A stretch of DNA of 64,000 nucleotides from DASVUS01 sp036388675 (GTDB lineage Bacteria > Armatimonadota > Abditibacteriia > Abditibacteriales > Abditibacteriaceae). The stretch covers positions 62,001 through 126,000 of the forward strand of contig DASVRI010000042.1 in the NCBI GenBank assembly GCA_036388675.1. The letters run 5' to 3'. Below are positions 1-7,795 of the stretch, one piece after another. How positions within the stretch are numbered: the first letter of the stretch is position 1; the number at the start of each line of letters is the position of its first letter. The notes under the pieces are model-generated. The model was not told the origin of the DNA and did not search any database. It worked only from the letters and a program-made list of their open reading frames with translations. A program made the translations under genes and the position numbers.

Positions 1-191
1 CGTTGGCGGCTCGCGGCATCGGTAACTTCAGCCTGATGTTGCAACACGCCAAAGATCGTGCGCCGCTCTCCTGGAAAGGCGATGCACAAGAACTCGCCGG
101 CACCGGCCTGTTTCTGGTCAGCGATGCTTCCGCTAAAATCACCGGCCAGGTGATTTATGTTGATGGCGGCTATGAAATCATGGGCATGTAA
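1..191 (+). CDS. fabI: Enoyl-ACP reductase FabI, C-terminal end (partial)
   Basis: This is the last 62 or so residues of an NADH-dependent enoyl-ACP reductase, the cytoplasmic enzyme that does the final reduction in each round of fatty acid elongation. The reading frame is open to the left edge of the window, so the start lies outside. The segment carries the family's C-terminal signature: A-A-R-G-I-G-N-F, then a stretch aligned with the helix around GLFLVSDASAKITGQ, then VIYVDGGYEIMGM, which matches the conserved V-D-G-G-[FY] end of FabI. The alternative is another short-chain dehydrogenase, but the GIGNF and DGGY pair favours FabI. The stop is TAA at 189-191. Nothing in the visible part suggests damage. 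Confidence 0.85.
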   Translation, partial: LAARGIGNFSLMLQHAKDRAPLSWKGDAQELAGTGLFLVSDASAKITGQVIYVDGGYEIMGM

Positions 192-216
192 GTTGGCCAA
201 TGGCTGTGCGAGTCAA

Positions 217-254
217 CGGCTGTGAGAGCCTGCGGCTGTGAGAGCCTGCGGCTG
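217..254. repeat. Short tandem repeat, 16-bp unit
   Basis: The 16-bp unit cggctgtgagagcctg is present twice in full (217-232 and 233-248), followed by a partial third copy, in the gap between fabI and the sulfotransferase gene. It has no evident function. Confidence 0.8.
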
Positions 255-307
255 GGCCATATTGACGTTGCCTGGCAGCGCACCCAGAGCAGCGTCCTCA
301 AGTTGAT

Positions 308-1171
308 GTGTTGATGAGAAGAGTTCTGGCCGGGCTGAGAGCGTCGCTGCATTTAAAGCCGAGTTTCATCATCATTGGAGCGATGAAAGCCGGCACCACT
401 TCGTTGTATCACTACCTGGTGCAGCATCCGTGCATCGCTCCGGCGCGCAACAAAGAACTGCGTTTCTTCGATCATCGGTTTCACAGCCACGGCCTCGATT
501 GGTATTGGCGCCGCTTTCCGACGACGTGGCAGCAGAAGCGAGCCGGTGCTCGCTTTGGTTGTAAGATCATAACAGGCGAAGCCAGCCCCTATTATTTGAT
601 GCATCCGCGCGCGCCGGAGCGGGTCAAGAAGGTGCTGCCACAGGTAAAGCTGATTGTGGTGCTGCGTAACCCGGTCGATCGCACGTATTCGCACTATCAA
701 CACAACTACCAGCGGGGCGATTACACCGATCCGCTGACCAGAGAGGCTGTGCCGCGCGAAACCTTGTCGTTTGAAGAAGCCATCGCGTGCGAGGAAGAAC
801 GTTTGCACGGCGAAGAGGAAAAGATGCTGGCCGATGAAAAGTATCGCAGTGTCGAGCATCAGTATCATTCCTATAAGGCGCGCAGCATTTATGTTGATCA
901 GCTCCAGCGTTGGATGCAACATTTTCCGCGCGAACAGTTTCTCATCCTGAGCAGTGAAGAGCTGGCCGCACGCCCTAACGATGTGTGCGCCTGGGTCTTC
1001 AAGTTCTTGCAACTGCCTGCGTATGAATTGCAAAACGAATCGAAGCTGAACGTGGGCAGTTATTCGTCGGGGCTGGATGCGGCGACGCGTGCCCAACTTG
1101 GGGAATACTTCAAGCCGCATAATGCGCGCCTTTACGAACTTCTCGGAAGGCGCTTCGACTGGGACACATAA
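308..1171 (+). CDS. Sulfotransferase domain protein (heparan N-sulfotransferase-like)
   Basis: A soluble enzyme of about 287 residues expected to move a sulfuryl group from PAPS to an acceptor, probably a sugar or glycan hydroxyl or amine. Near the N-terminus (about residues 20-35) is FIIIGAMKAGTTSLYHYL, which holds the 5'-phosphosulfate binding loop (K-A-G-T-T). A second motif, VVLRNPVDRTYSHY (about residues 115-130), is the 3'-phosphate binding site with the R-x-P-x-x-R-x-x-S pattern. The length fits the family. The start is uncertain: GTG at 308 and ATG at 314 are both possible and neither has a strong ribosome-binding site. Its neighbours, fabI and pdxT, give no clear pathway link. The natural acceptor cannot be read from the sequence. 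Confidence 0.85.
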   Translation: MLMRRVLAGLRASLHLKPSFIIIGAMKAGTTSLYHYLVQHPCIAPARNKELRFFDHRFHSHGLDWYWRRFPTTWQQKRAGARFGCKIITGEASPYYLMHPRAPERVKKVLPQVKLIVVLRNPVDRTYSHYQHNYQRGDYTDPLTREAVPRETLSFEEAIACEEERLHGEEEKMLADEKYRSVEHQYHSYKARSIYVDQLQRWMQHFPREQFLILSSEELAARPNDVCAWVFKFLQLPAYELQNESKLNVGSYSSGLDAATRAQLGEYFKPHNARLYELLGRRFDWDT

Positions 1172-1198
1172 ACGTTCAGAGTCGGGACACGATTTTCC

Positions 1199-1969
1199 AT
1201 GACAATTGGAGTACTCGCACTTCAGGGAGACTTTGACGCGCACCGCAAGATGCTGGAAAGCTGCGCCGGTGTGTCGCGCGTGGTGCCGGTGCGCTCGGCG
1301 CAAGATTTGAGCGAGTGCGATGGGCTCATTATTCCCGGCGGCGAGAGCACCGTGATGAGCCGCCTGTGCGACCGCTACAGTTTGTGGGAGCCATTGAGCG
1401 CTCACATCGAGCAGGGCATGGGCGCTTTTGGCACCTGCGCCGGCCTCATTCTGCTGTCTAAGAACATTGAAGGCGGCACGCGCAACTTTCAGCAGAAAAC
1501 TCTTGGCGTGCTCGATGTTGATGTGGCGCGCAACGCCTACGGCGCGCAGCTCGATTCGTTTGAAACCGATGTCGCATTGAGACAGGGCGCGGAAACATTG
1601 GATAAAGTGGCTTCCGAGTACTCGGAAGCCACTTTATCCAATGAAACACTTCATGCCGTTTTTATTCGCGCGCCACGCATTACACGCTGCGGTGACGCGG
1701 TGCAGGTGCTGGCCACGCACGGCGGCGAGCCGGTTGTCGTGCAGCAGGGGCGCATTATGGCTGCGGCGTTTCATCCCGAAATCGCGGGCGATTCGCGCCT
1801 GCACCAACTGTGGCTGCGTTCACTGGAACCCCTGGAACCCCTGGAACCCGTAACCGGCCCGCCGCACAGGGTGGATTCTGAGGACGGAACTTCCCAAAAA
1901 CAGTCTGCGACAAAGGTGTCTTCGACAAAGAAGGTGTCTTCGACAAAGGCGGCTGAGGAGCGAAAGTGA
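1199..1969 (+). CDS. pdxT: Pyridoxal 5'-phosphate synthase glutaminase subunit PdxT
   Basis: PdxT splits glutamine and channels ammonia to PdxS for vitamin B6 (PLP) synthesis in the cytoplasm. The class I amidotransferase triad is visible: Cys in FGTCAGL (about residue 79) and His-Glu in AFHPEIAGD (about residues 195-200). The glutamine-site motif GGESTVMSRL is also present. The protein is 256 residues, while the family is usually about 190-200. Two additions explain the excess. One is an in-frame 48-bp perfect palindrome at 1596-1643 (residues about 133-148). The other is a C-terminal tail built from short DNA repeats (1823-1948) and ending in Lys/Ser-rich sequence. The catalytic residues are intact, so activity is plausible. 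The stop overlaps the next gene's GTG by 4 bp, which suggests co-translation. No pdxS is in the window. Confidence 0.93.
   Translation: MTIGVLALQGDFDAHRKMLESCAGVSRVVPVRSAQDLSECDGLIIPGGESTVMSRLCDRYSLWEPLSAHIEQGMGAFGTCAGLILLSKNIEGGTRNFQQKTLGVLDVDVARNAYGAQLDSFETDVALRQGAETLDKVASEYSEATLSNETLHAVFIRAPRITRCGDAVQVLATHGGEPVVVQQGRIMAAAFHPEIAGDSRLHQLWLRSLEPLEPLEPVTGPPHRVDSEDGTSQKQSATKVSSTKKVSSTKAAEERK
1596..1643. repeat. 48-bp perfect palindrome centred on GAGTACTC, inside pdxT
   Basis: The two 24-base arms are exact reverse complements, meeting at the centre of GAGTACTC (1616-1623). The length is 16 codons, so the pdxT frame is kept. It lies between the catalytic Cys and the His-Glu pair, in a part of the protein that is normally shorter. 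It could form a DNA cruciform or an mRNA hairpin. Confidence 0.95.
1823..1948. repeat. Tandem repeats making the PdxT C-terminal tail
   Basis: Three copies of the 9-bp unit ctggaaccc (1823-1849) encode L-E-P three times. Two copies of the 18-bp unit aaggtgtcttcgacaaag (1913-1948) encode a repeated K-V-S-S-T-K. Both lie past the usual PdxT end and look like recent repeat expansion. Confidence 0.85.
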
Positions 1970-3252
1970 CCGAGCCTGCTGCGCCCGACACTCTGCATGA
2001 TGACCATGCGATGAATCTTCCACGCCGCGCCGTCGTGTTGGGGTTGCTCTTGCTGGCATTGGGTTTTGTTGTTGGTTACGGCTTTCACACCGTGCAGAGC
2101 GAGCAAAATTCGGTTCCCCAGAATGGCGCAGGGCAAAACGGAGCGCCGCCCAATGCCTCCGGCAACGCGCCTTCTAAAACCACGCCGCCGGTCGTGAAAG
2201 GCTTGCGCGTTTCACCCGATGGAAAGCGGGTCGCGTTTACAGCCGTTTCTAATAAATTACAGCGCGCAAATCGCTTTATTTTCGATTTGCAGGCCCGGCA
2301 GTTCAAAGCAACGCTTACGCCGGCGGGCTGGCAGGATTACATCGTGCAGTGGAGCCACGATGGGCGCAAAATCCTTTTTGACCGCGAAAAAATCCCGCGC
2401 GGCGCCGAGGAAACGACTTCCGGCCTGCACGAAGTGGATGTCGTCAAGGGTAGTGCTGCCCTTCCATCTGATGCGCCTCCGCAGTCTTCAACACCATCTG
2501 TAGAAAGTGAAGTCGCAACTGGTGAATCCCCGGTTAGTGAAGCCGAAGATCGTCCGCTGACGCCACGCGGTGTGTTGCCGCCCAACGATAAGTCTGTGGC
2601 TGGTTTCTGGACACCGGACGGCAAGCTGATCGTCAAGACACGTCGTGAACCAAAATTTCTTTATGAATTGCGTGACGGCGTGACGGTTCCCCTTGATCGC
2701 GCGGGAGTGACCTACTACCAGAACCGCGCGGTTAAAGAAAACGGCAAAACGGTTTTTTACGTAGTGCGCGATGTGCCCAATCAGCCGCAAAACGCGGCTC
2801 TATTTCGCATTGATAACGGGCGCAGCCGCCAACTGGGTGCCGCGTTTGAAGTGCCGGAATGGGTGTATGTCGCGGAAAACGCGCTCTGGATGATTGTCTG
2901 CCGCGAAGCGCCGGACGGCGAAAATTGGCAGTGGACGCTGTATCGCGTTTCAGCACAAGGCGCGCGTAAGACGAGTACTCGGGTTGTGCCGGGTGATGTC
3001 AGCGGCGTCTTCTGGTCGCCCGACCGCAGATATGTGCTGGGTGCCAGCGGCGAATCGCTGTGGCTCATTGATGTTCCCACGTTGCAGTCGCGCCGCCTGG
3101 GTAACCGCACCAATTGGAATGCCGACGATGCCGGTTGGCTGCCTGACTCCAAAGCTGTCATCGTGGCTTCCAAAGGTAAGCTGTGGCAAGTTGATGTGCC
3201 TTCAGGCGCCGCACGAGAAATCTGGCAGTTCCCCGCCGAGTACTGGAGTTAA
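1966..3252 (+). CDS. Membrane-anchored beta-propeller (TolB/WD40-like) protein
   Basis: A protein of 428 residues with one N-terminal membrane segment (about residues 22-42, AVVLGLLLLALGFVVGYGF), then a Gln/Asn/Gly/Pro-rich linker, then repeated blades with patterns such as GLRVSPDGKRVAFTA, IVQWSHDGRKILF, GFWTPDGKLIV and VFWSPDRRYVLGASG. These S-P-D-G-K/R repeats are typical of PD40/TolB-type propellers, which usually bind proteins or peptides. It would sit on the outer face of the cytoplasmic membrane. The GTG start at 1966 overlaps the pdxT stop by 4 bp. An internal ATG (residue 16) just before the membrane segment is the alternative start. The partner is unknown. Confidence 0.7.
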   Translation: MTEPAAPDTLHDDHAMNLPRRAVVLGLLLLALGFVVGYGFHTVQSEQNSVPQNGAGQNGAPPNASGNAPSKTTPPVVKGLRVSPDGKRVAFTAVSNKLQRANRFIFDLQARQFKATLTPAGWQDYIVQWSHDGRKILFDREKIPRGAEETTSGLHEVDVVKGSAALPSDAPPQSSTPSVESEVATGESPVSEAEDRPLTPRGVLPPNDKSVAGFWTPDGKLIVKTRREPKFLYELRDGVTVPLDRAGVTYYQNRAVKENGKTVFYVVRDVPNQPQNAALFRIDNGRSRQLGAAFEVPEWVYVAENALWMIVCREAPDGENWQWTLYRVSAQGARKTSTRVVPGDVSGVFWSPDRRYVLGASGESLWLIDVPTLQSRRLGNRTNWNADDAGWLPDSKAVIVASKGKLWQVDVPSGAAREIWQFPAEYWS

Positions 3253-3264
3253 TCTGATTAGTCG

Positions 3265-3720
3265 ATGAGCACTCGCGATGGCCCGTCGTCTATGCGCGAC
3301 TCCAACCCTAACCGCACGCGCGATCATCTGGCCAATGAGCGCACCTACCTGGCGTGGATACGCACGGCTGTAGCGCTGATGGGCTTCGGCGTAGTGGTCG
3401 TGCGCCTGCGTTACCTGATGCCGCCGGGAGCGGCCACCTGGGGGCATGGTTGGGAACTTGGCCTGCTCATGGCCGTTGTCGGCGTGTTGCTGGTGCTACT
3501 GGCAACCGGCCACTACTTTCAGGTGCGCCACGCCATCGAGTCCGATTCCTATCAGCCCTCAAGTCGCTGGATCATCGCGTGCAGTTTTGTCATTACCCCC
3601 ATCGGCGCCGGCATTATTTTCTATCTTCTCAGCAGTCCCGCCATTCCCTTCGTCCCCGGAATTGGCGCGTCCAAGCTGGCAACTCCCTGGTTGTCGCCGT
3701 GGCCAATTTCTTGTCCTTAA
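3265..3720 (+). CDS. DUF202 family inner-membrane protein (YidH-like)
   Basis: A small membrane protein of 151 residues. It has the DUF202 signature LANERTYLAWIRTAVALMGFGV at about residues 20-41, which forms the first membrane helix, followed by two more hydrophobic segments (about residues 65-85 and 105-125). The function of the family is not established. The start ATG lies 12 bases after the propeller gene's stop, so the pair may be co-transcribed. The last 20 or so residues, after the third helix, are Pro/Ser/Trp-rich and not typical of the family. The exact C-terminus could therefore be altered, but no frameshift is obvious. Confidence 0.8.
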   Translation: MSTRDGPSSMRDSNPNRTRDHLANERTYLAWIRTAVALMGFGVVVVRLRYLMPPGAATWGHGWELGLLMAVVGVLLVLLATGHYFQVRHAIESDSYQPSSRWIIACSFVITPIGAGIIFYLLSSPAIPFVPGIGASKLATPWLSPWPISCP

Positions 3721-3852
3721 TTATGGCCAAATCCGTGTGTGATCTCCATCAGTAATGTGACGGCAGGATTGAGCGCTGCTCGTGGAGAAGGGTTTCTCTG
3801 CGCGGCTCTCAATATTTTATGTGCCGTATTTTGGTGCAGGTGAGGAAACACA

Positions 3853-5439
3853 ATGGCCCTTTTCCCTGGTGGCGGCATTCGTCCACGCGTTAATACAACT
3901 TCAACTCCGGCGGCTCCGCAAGCGGGCAACGGCCCTGTTTTGCCGTCAATGGATGGAGTTTTTAAAGATGGTGCAGCCGGTGCTCTAAACGGCGTCGCAA
4001 ACGGCAGCAACGGCAATTCAAATGGTGCTGCCGGCGGCAATTCCAACAGCGGCAATGCTAACAGCAGCAATGCTAACAGCAGCAATGCTAACGGCAGCAC
4101 AACCAACGCTGAAGGCACATCCGGCGACTACAAGGCCAGAGAAATGGTCATGGAAGTCGATACCGACGATGAAGACTTCGATGACGAAATGCTGCGCCTG
4201 TCGCACAAAGTTCACACCGTGCTGGTTGATGAACTGGGTGGGCAGCAGTTCAAAGCCGACGACCGCGATCGCCTGCGTCCCATCGCGCAGCAGGTGATGA
4301 ACGACATGTTGAAAGATGAGAAGCCGCTCATGCCGCGTCGCAAGCAGGCGCTTCTCGAACTGGTGCTGGATGAAGTACTCGGTTTTGGCCCGATTCAGTA
4401 TCTGCTGAACGACCCGACCATCTCGGAAGTGATGGTCAACTCGCCGGTCGACATCTTTATCGAGCGCAAGGGTAAAATCAAGCGCTCGCGCCGCAAGTTT
4501 GTGGATGACCGCCACGTAATGAACATCATCGACCGCATTGTGCGTCCGCTGGGTAAGCAGGCGAACGCGCGCACGCCGATGGTGGATGGACGTTTGCCCG
4601 ATGGAAGCCGCGTCAACATCGTGATTCCGCCGCTGGCTCTCAAGGGGCCGGGCATGAGCATCCGTAAATTCTTCAAGAAGAAATTCGATGCCGACGACAT
4701 GATCAAGTTCGGCTCAATGACGCCGGAAATGAAGATGTTTCTTGAAGCCGCTGTGAAAGGCCGCATGAACATCATCATCGCCGGCGGCACCGGTTCGGGA
4801 AAAACCACCACGCTCAACCTGACGAGCAACTTCATTCCGCAAGACGAGCGCGTTGTCACCGTAGAAGACGCCGCCGAATTGCAGGTCAACATTCCCAACC
4901 TGGTAACGCTGGAATCGCGTCCGGCCAACATCGAAGGCGAAGGCGAAGTTTCGATTCGCGACCTGGTGAAGAATGCGCTGCGTATGCGCCCCGACCGCAT
5001 CATTGTTGGTGAGTGTCGCGGCGGCGAGACCCTCGACATGTTGCAGGCCATGAACACGGGCCACGATGGCTCGCTGAGTACTGTGCACAGCAACACGCCA
5101 CGCGATACCATTTCTCGTTTGGAAACGCTGTCGCTGATGTCCGGCCTTGATCTGCCGGTGCGCGTTATCTCAAAGCAGATCGCCAGCGCGGTGCAGATTA
5201 TTGTGCAGCAGGCGCGCCTTTCCGATGGCTCGCGCAAAATCACGCACATCACCGAAGTGCAGGGCATGGAAGGCGACACGCTGCTATTGCAGGACATCTT
5301 CCTCTTTGACCAGAAAGGTCGTGGCGCGGATGGAAAAATCATTGGACGTCACGTTTCTACCGGCTTTCGCCCCAAGTGCGTGGGCGCCATCGAAGCCGCC
5401 GGTTATCCGCTGCCGCGCGATCTTTTTGCACCCGATTGA
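3853..5439 (+). CDS. Tad/Flp-type secretion ATPase (CpaF/TadA)
   Basis: The cytoplasmic motor ATPase of a tight-adherence or flp-type pilus or secretion system (528 residues). The first 90 residues are low complexity and rich in Asn, Ala, Gly and Ser, partly made by three copies of a 15-bp DNA repeat (4051-4095). The PulE/VirB11-type domain follows: an N-terminal domain with GFGPIQYLLNDPTISEVMVN, Walker A AGGTGSGKTTTLN (about residue 312), the Asp box around VVTVEDAAEL, Walker B RPDRIIVGECRGGE and the His box TGHDGSLSTVHSN. The ATG at 3853 follows a GGTGAGG ribosome-binding site. The next two genes encode its membrane platform, so 3853-7565 forms one operon. No flp pilin, prepilin peptidase, RcpA secretin or TadZ is in the window. 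Confidence 0.9.
   Translation: MALFPGGGIRPRVNTTSTPAAPQAGNGPVLPSMDGVFKDGAAGALNGVANGSNGNSNGAAGGNSNSGNANSSNANSSNANGSTTNAEGTSGDYKAREMVMEVDTDDEDFDDEMLRLSHKVHTVLVDELGGQQFKADDRDRLRPIAQQVMNDMLKDEKPLMPRRKQALLELVLDEVLGFGPIQYLLNDPTISEVMVNSPVDIFIERKGKIKRSRRKFVDDRHVMNIIDRIVRPLGKQANARTPMVDGRLPDGSRVNIVIPPLALKGPGMSIRKFFKKKFDADDMIKFGSMTPEMKMFLEAAVKGRMNIIIAGGTGSGKTTTLNLTSNFIPQDERVVTVEDAAELQVNIPNLVTLESRPANIEGEGEVSIRDLVKNALRMRPDRIIVGECRGGETLDMLQAMNTGHDGSLSTVHSNTPRDTISRLETLSLMSGLDLPVRVISKQIASAVQIIVQQARLSDGSRKITHITEVQGMEGDTLLLQDIFLFDQKGRGADGKIIGRHVSTGFRPKCVGAIEAAGYPLPRDLFAPD
4051..4095. repeat. 15-bp tandem repeat in the ATPase N-terminus
   Basis: Three near-identical copies of the unit agcaatgctaacagc code for a repeated Asn-Ala-Asn-Ser-Ser pattern in the disordered N-terminal region of the secretion ATPase. 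Confidence 0.85.
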
Positions 5440-5531
5440 AAAAGAGCACAAAGGCCGATTTCGTGCCAGTTCGTAAATAACACGCATTTTGTGGAATAAG
5501 TCACAAGAAGTGGACGCAGGAGAGTACTGAA

Positions 5532-6500
5532 ATGGATCCAACACTGCTCATTGGTGGACTGGCTTTTCTTAACGTGGTCGGGCTGGCTGTGATGAAGATG
5601 CGCAAGCCCGCTGCGGCGACTGCTGACGGCATGACCGTGGACGCGATGCAAAGTGCCATGGCTGCGCGCAGGCATGAGCGCTTCGGTATGCTGGAGCGCA
5701 TCATGCGCCGCCAGAAAGGCTCGGGCCTTATCGAGCGCAACCTGGTGACGGCGGGACTGATGATCAAGCCCAGCGAGTTCATGGCGGCGAACATTGTGTT
5801 CTTCATCGTCTCCATGTTCGCGTTCCTGATGTATATGCGCACCGTGCCGGCACCGCAGGGCTTTTTTGCCGTTCTCAAGCAGTTGGGTGCGATGCTGGCC
5901 ATTGTGCTGCTGGCGTGGAAAACGCCGCAGATGATCTTGCAGTTTCTGGCCAATAAGCGCCGCACCACGCTCGAAGTGCAGTTGGCCGACGCCCTCGCGA
6001 TGATCTCTTCCGGCCTCAAAGGCGGCTACTCGTTTGTGCAAGGGCTGGGCATGGCCGGGGAGCAGATGCCGGCGCCGATCAGCGACGAGTTCCGCCGCGT
6101 CATTCGTCTCATTCAATTGGGCGTCGATACGCCGCGCGCTTTGGAACAGATGGGCCAGCGCGTCAACTCCTACGATTACGACATGACGATCAGCGCGACC
6201 AACATTCAGTTGGCTTCGGGCGGCAACCTGTCGCAACTGCTGGAGCGCATCGCCGAAACGATTCGTGATCGCATCCGCCTGCGCCGCGACATTGGTGCTC
6301 TCACGGCGCAGGGCCGCATCAGCGGCGGCATCCTCATCGCGTTGCCCATCGGCATTGCCATCATGCTGCGCATCATCAACCCGGAATATATGGGTTATCT
6401 CACGCGCACCGACCTGGGGTGGAACCTGTTATACATGGCCGGCGTGCAGCAGGGCATCGGTTTGTATTGGATCAAGAAGTTGCTCGATTTCGATAGTTAA
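5532..6500 (+). CDS. TadB-like platform protein (type II secretion F domain)
   Basis: One of two inner-membrane proteins that form the platform turned by the Tad ATPase (322 residues). It has an N-terminal membrane helix, a paired hydrophobic region (about residues 95-145), a T2SSF domain with LADALAMISSGLKGGYSFVQGL (about residues 152-175) and a C-terminal membrane segment (GILIALPIGIAIMLRI). The length matches TadB. Its start is preceded by GGAGAGTACTGAA, where the ribosome-binding site overlaps a one-base variant of the dispersed GAGTACTC motif. It sits 92 bases after the ATPase gene and is followed by the TadC-like gene. Confidence 0.85.
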   Translation: MDPTLLIGGLAFLNVVGLAVMKMRKPAAATADGMTVDAMQSAMAARRHERFGMLERIMRRQKGSGLIERNLVTAGLMIKPSEFMAANIVFFIVSMFAFLMYMRTVPAPQGFFAVLKQLGAMLAIVLLAWKTPQMILQFLANKRRTTLEVQLADALAMISSGLKGGYSFVQGLGMAGEQMPAPISDEFRRVIRLIQLGVDTPRALEQMGQRVNSYDYDMTISATNIQLASGGNLSQLLERIAETIRDRIRLRRDIGALTAQGRISGGILIALPIGIAIMLRIINPEYMGYLTRTDLGWNLLYMAGVQQGIGLYWIKKLLDFDS

Positions 6501-6538
6501 TTCAATTTCGCTGGCTAAAGAAGTTGGAAGGGCAAGAG

Positions 6539-6546
6539 GAGTACTC
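6539..6546 (+). promoter_or_regulatory. Ribosome-binding site formed by a GAGTACTC palindrome
   Basis: The sequence AGGAGTACTCGAATG places a full GAGTACTC copy so that its left half supplies the AGGAG Shine-Dalgarno core for the tadC-like gene, with its ATG at 6549. The tadB-like gene has a near-copy (GAGTACTG) in the same place. Confidence 0.6.
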
Positions 6547-6548
6547 GA

Positions 6549-7565
6549 ATGTCATCAAATCTACTGCCGATTGTTATTATGATGTGGGTCGGTTTCGCGG
6601 GCTGTGTCGGCGCCTATCTGCTGACGACGCGCACCAAGAGTGTCTTCAACAAGCGCATGGCGCAGACGCTTCGCCCGATGGACGAAGACGCCGACGAAAT
6701 CATGCAGGAGCAGCATCAGGACGAAATGGGCAAAAGTCTTGTCCAGCGCGTGTTGCAACCGGTTCTGGTCAAGCTCGGTTCTAAGATGAAGGCCAAGGCG
6801 CAAGATGCCAAAGGCGCTCAGGTTCGTGACATGTTGGAACAAGCCGGACATCCTCTGGGCATGGGCTACGCCGAATTCATGGGATTGAAGATGTTCTCCT
6901 TCATGGCGATGGCCACGGTTGGCGGCCTTTCCTCCTTTGTTGTAGCGCCAATCGTGCTGAACTTCATGGAGCTTTCCGGTGACTCGACGATGAGCATGAT
7001 GGTGCAGGGCATCTGGTTCGCGGTGTTCGCCTTCATGGGCTTTTCGGGCCCGACGTTCTGGCTGCGACGCTACGTCAATAAGCGCATCAAGCAAATCCGT
7101 AAAGCCATGGCCGATGTGGTTGACCTCATCGTGCTGGGCATCGAGGCCGGCCTGGGCTTCGACTCGGCTGTGGGCGTGACGGTGCAGAAAACCAAAGGCC
7201 CGCTGACCGACGAGTTGCGCCGAGTACTCGCTGAAGTGAACGTGGGGAAGCCGCAGGGTGATGCCTTCCGCGACATGGCGAACCGCATTCGCATGACCGA
7301 CCTCACGCTACTTGTCGCGGCTATCGACCAGGCGATGAAAATGGGCTCCGGCCTCGCCGCGCAATTGCGCATTCAAGCGACGGAGATTCGTGAAAAGCGC
7401 ATGGCCTTCATCCGCGAACAGGCCGGAAAACTGCCGGTCAAAATGATGCTGCCATTGGTGTTGTTTATCTTCCCGGCGCTGTTTGTCGTCATTCTCGGCC
7501 CCGCCGCCTGCCAGATGGTGGAGATGAGCGAGCAGGGCATGTTCGCCGGCCTCTTCGGTGGCTAA
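6549..7565 (+). CDS. TadC-like platform protein (type II secretion F domain)
   Basis: The second platform protein of the Tad system (338 residues). It starts with a membrane helix (LPIVIMMWVGFAGCVGAYLL), has two central hydrophobic stretches (about residues 115-180) and a T2SSF domain with MADVVDLIVLGIEAGLGFDSAV (about residues 187-208). It ends with a membrane segment, MMLPLVLFIFPALFVVILGPA. This last pattern (K-M-x-x-P-L-x-x-F-I-F-P) is typical of TadC. The order ATPase, TadB, TadC is the usual tad core. A perfect 27-bp hairpin downstream ends the operon. Confidence 0.87.
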   Translation: MSSNLLPIVIMMWVGFAGCVGAYLLTTRTKSVFNKRMAQTLRPMDEDADEIMQEQHQDEMGKSLVQRVLQPVLVKLGSKMKAKAQDAKGAQVRDMLEQAGHPLGMGYAEFMGLKMFSFMAMATVGGLSSFVVAPIVLNFMELSGDSTMSMMVQGIWFAVFAFMGFSGPTFWLRRYVNKRIKQIRKAMADVVDLIVLGIEAGLGFDSAVGVTVQKTKGPLTDELRRVLAEVNVGKPQGDAFRDMANRIRMTDLTLLVAAIDQAMKMGSGLAAQLRIQATEIREKRMAFIREQAGKLPVKMMLPLVLFIFPALFVVILGPAACQMVEMSEQGMFAGLFGG

Positions 7566-7586
7566 ACGGCTTAGAGCTTCGACCGC

Positions 7587-7686
7587 GTAGTATGCATGAG
7601 CCGATGACGAACCCGGAGCGTGAGCAACGGGCCAAGCTTTAGCCCCTCACTCACGTTCGGGGTTCGGGAAGAACTATACATACTAC
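7587..7686. repeat. Small palindromic element with terminal inverted repeats (MITE-like)
   Basis: The outer 8-bp inverted repeats are GTAGTATG (7587-7594) and CATACTAC (7679-7686). Inside is an imperfect hairpin with arms 7609-7624 and 7650-7665 (14 of 16 pairs), containing GAACCC-GAGCGTGAG. The inner sequence resembles that of the element at 44423-44559, so both may belong to one repeat family. No gene is inside. Confidence 0.6.
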
Positions 7687-7717
7687 CAAGTCAGAGCACT
7701 AGACAACTTCAAAGCTA

Positions 7718-7779
7718 AAGCAAGAGAACTGAGAAAGGGCACCGGAGCTTTTCGGTGCCCTTTCTCAGTTCTCTTGCTT
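7718..7779. terminator. Bidirectional terminator, 27-bp perfect stem
   Basis: Perfectly complementary arms at 7718-7744 and 7753-7779 surround an 8-base loop (gagctttt). It lies between the convergent tad operon (plus) and serine hydrolase gene (minus) and would stop transcription from both sides. Confidence 0.85.
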
Positions 7780-7795
7780 ATGCGAACGCTGCTTT

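Noticed and set aside
353..1405. 350-codon open frame on the minus strand across the sulfotransferase and pdxT genes
   Set aside because: It covers two well-supported plus-strand genes, and its translation (rich in Arg, His, Ala and Gln) has no recognisable domain.
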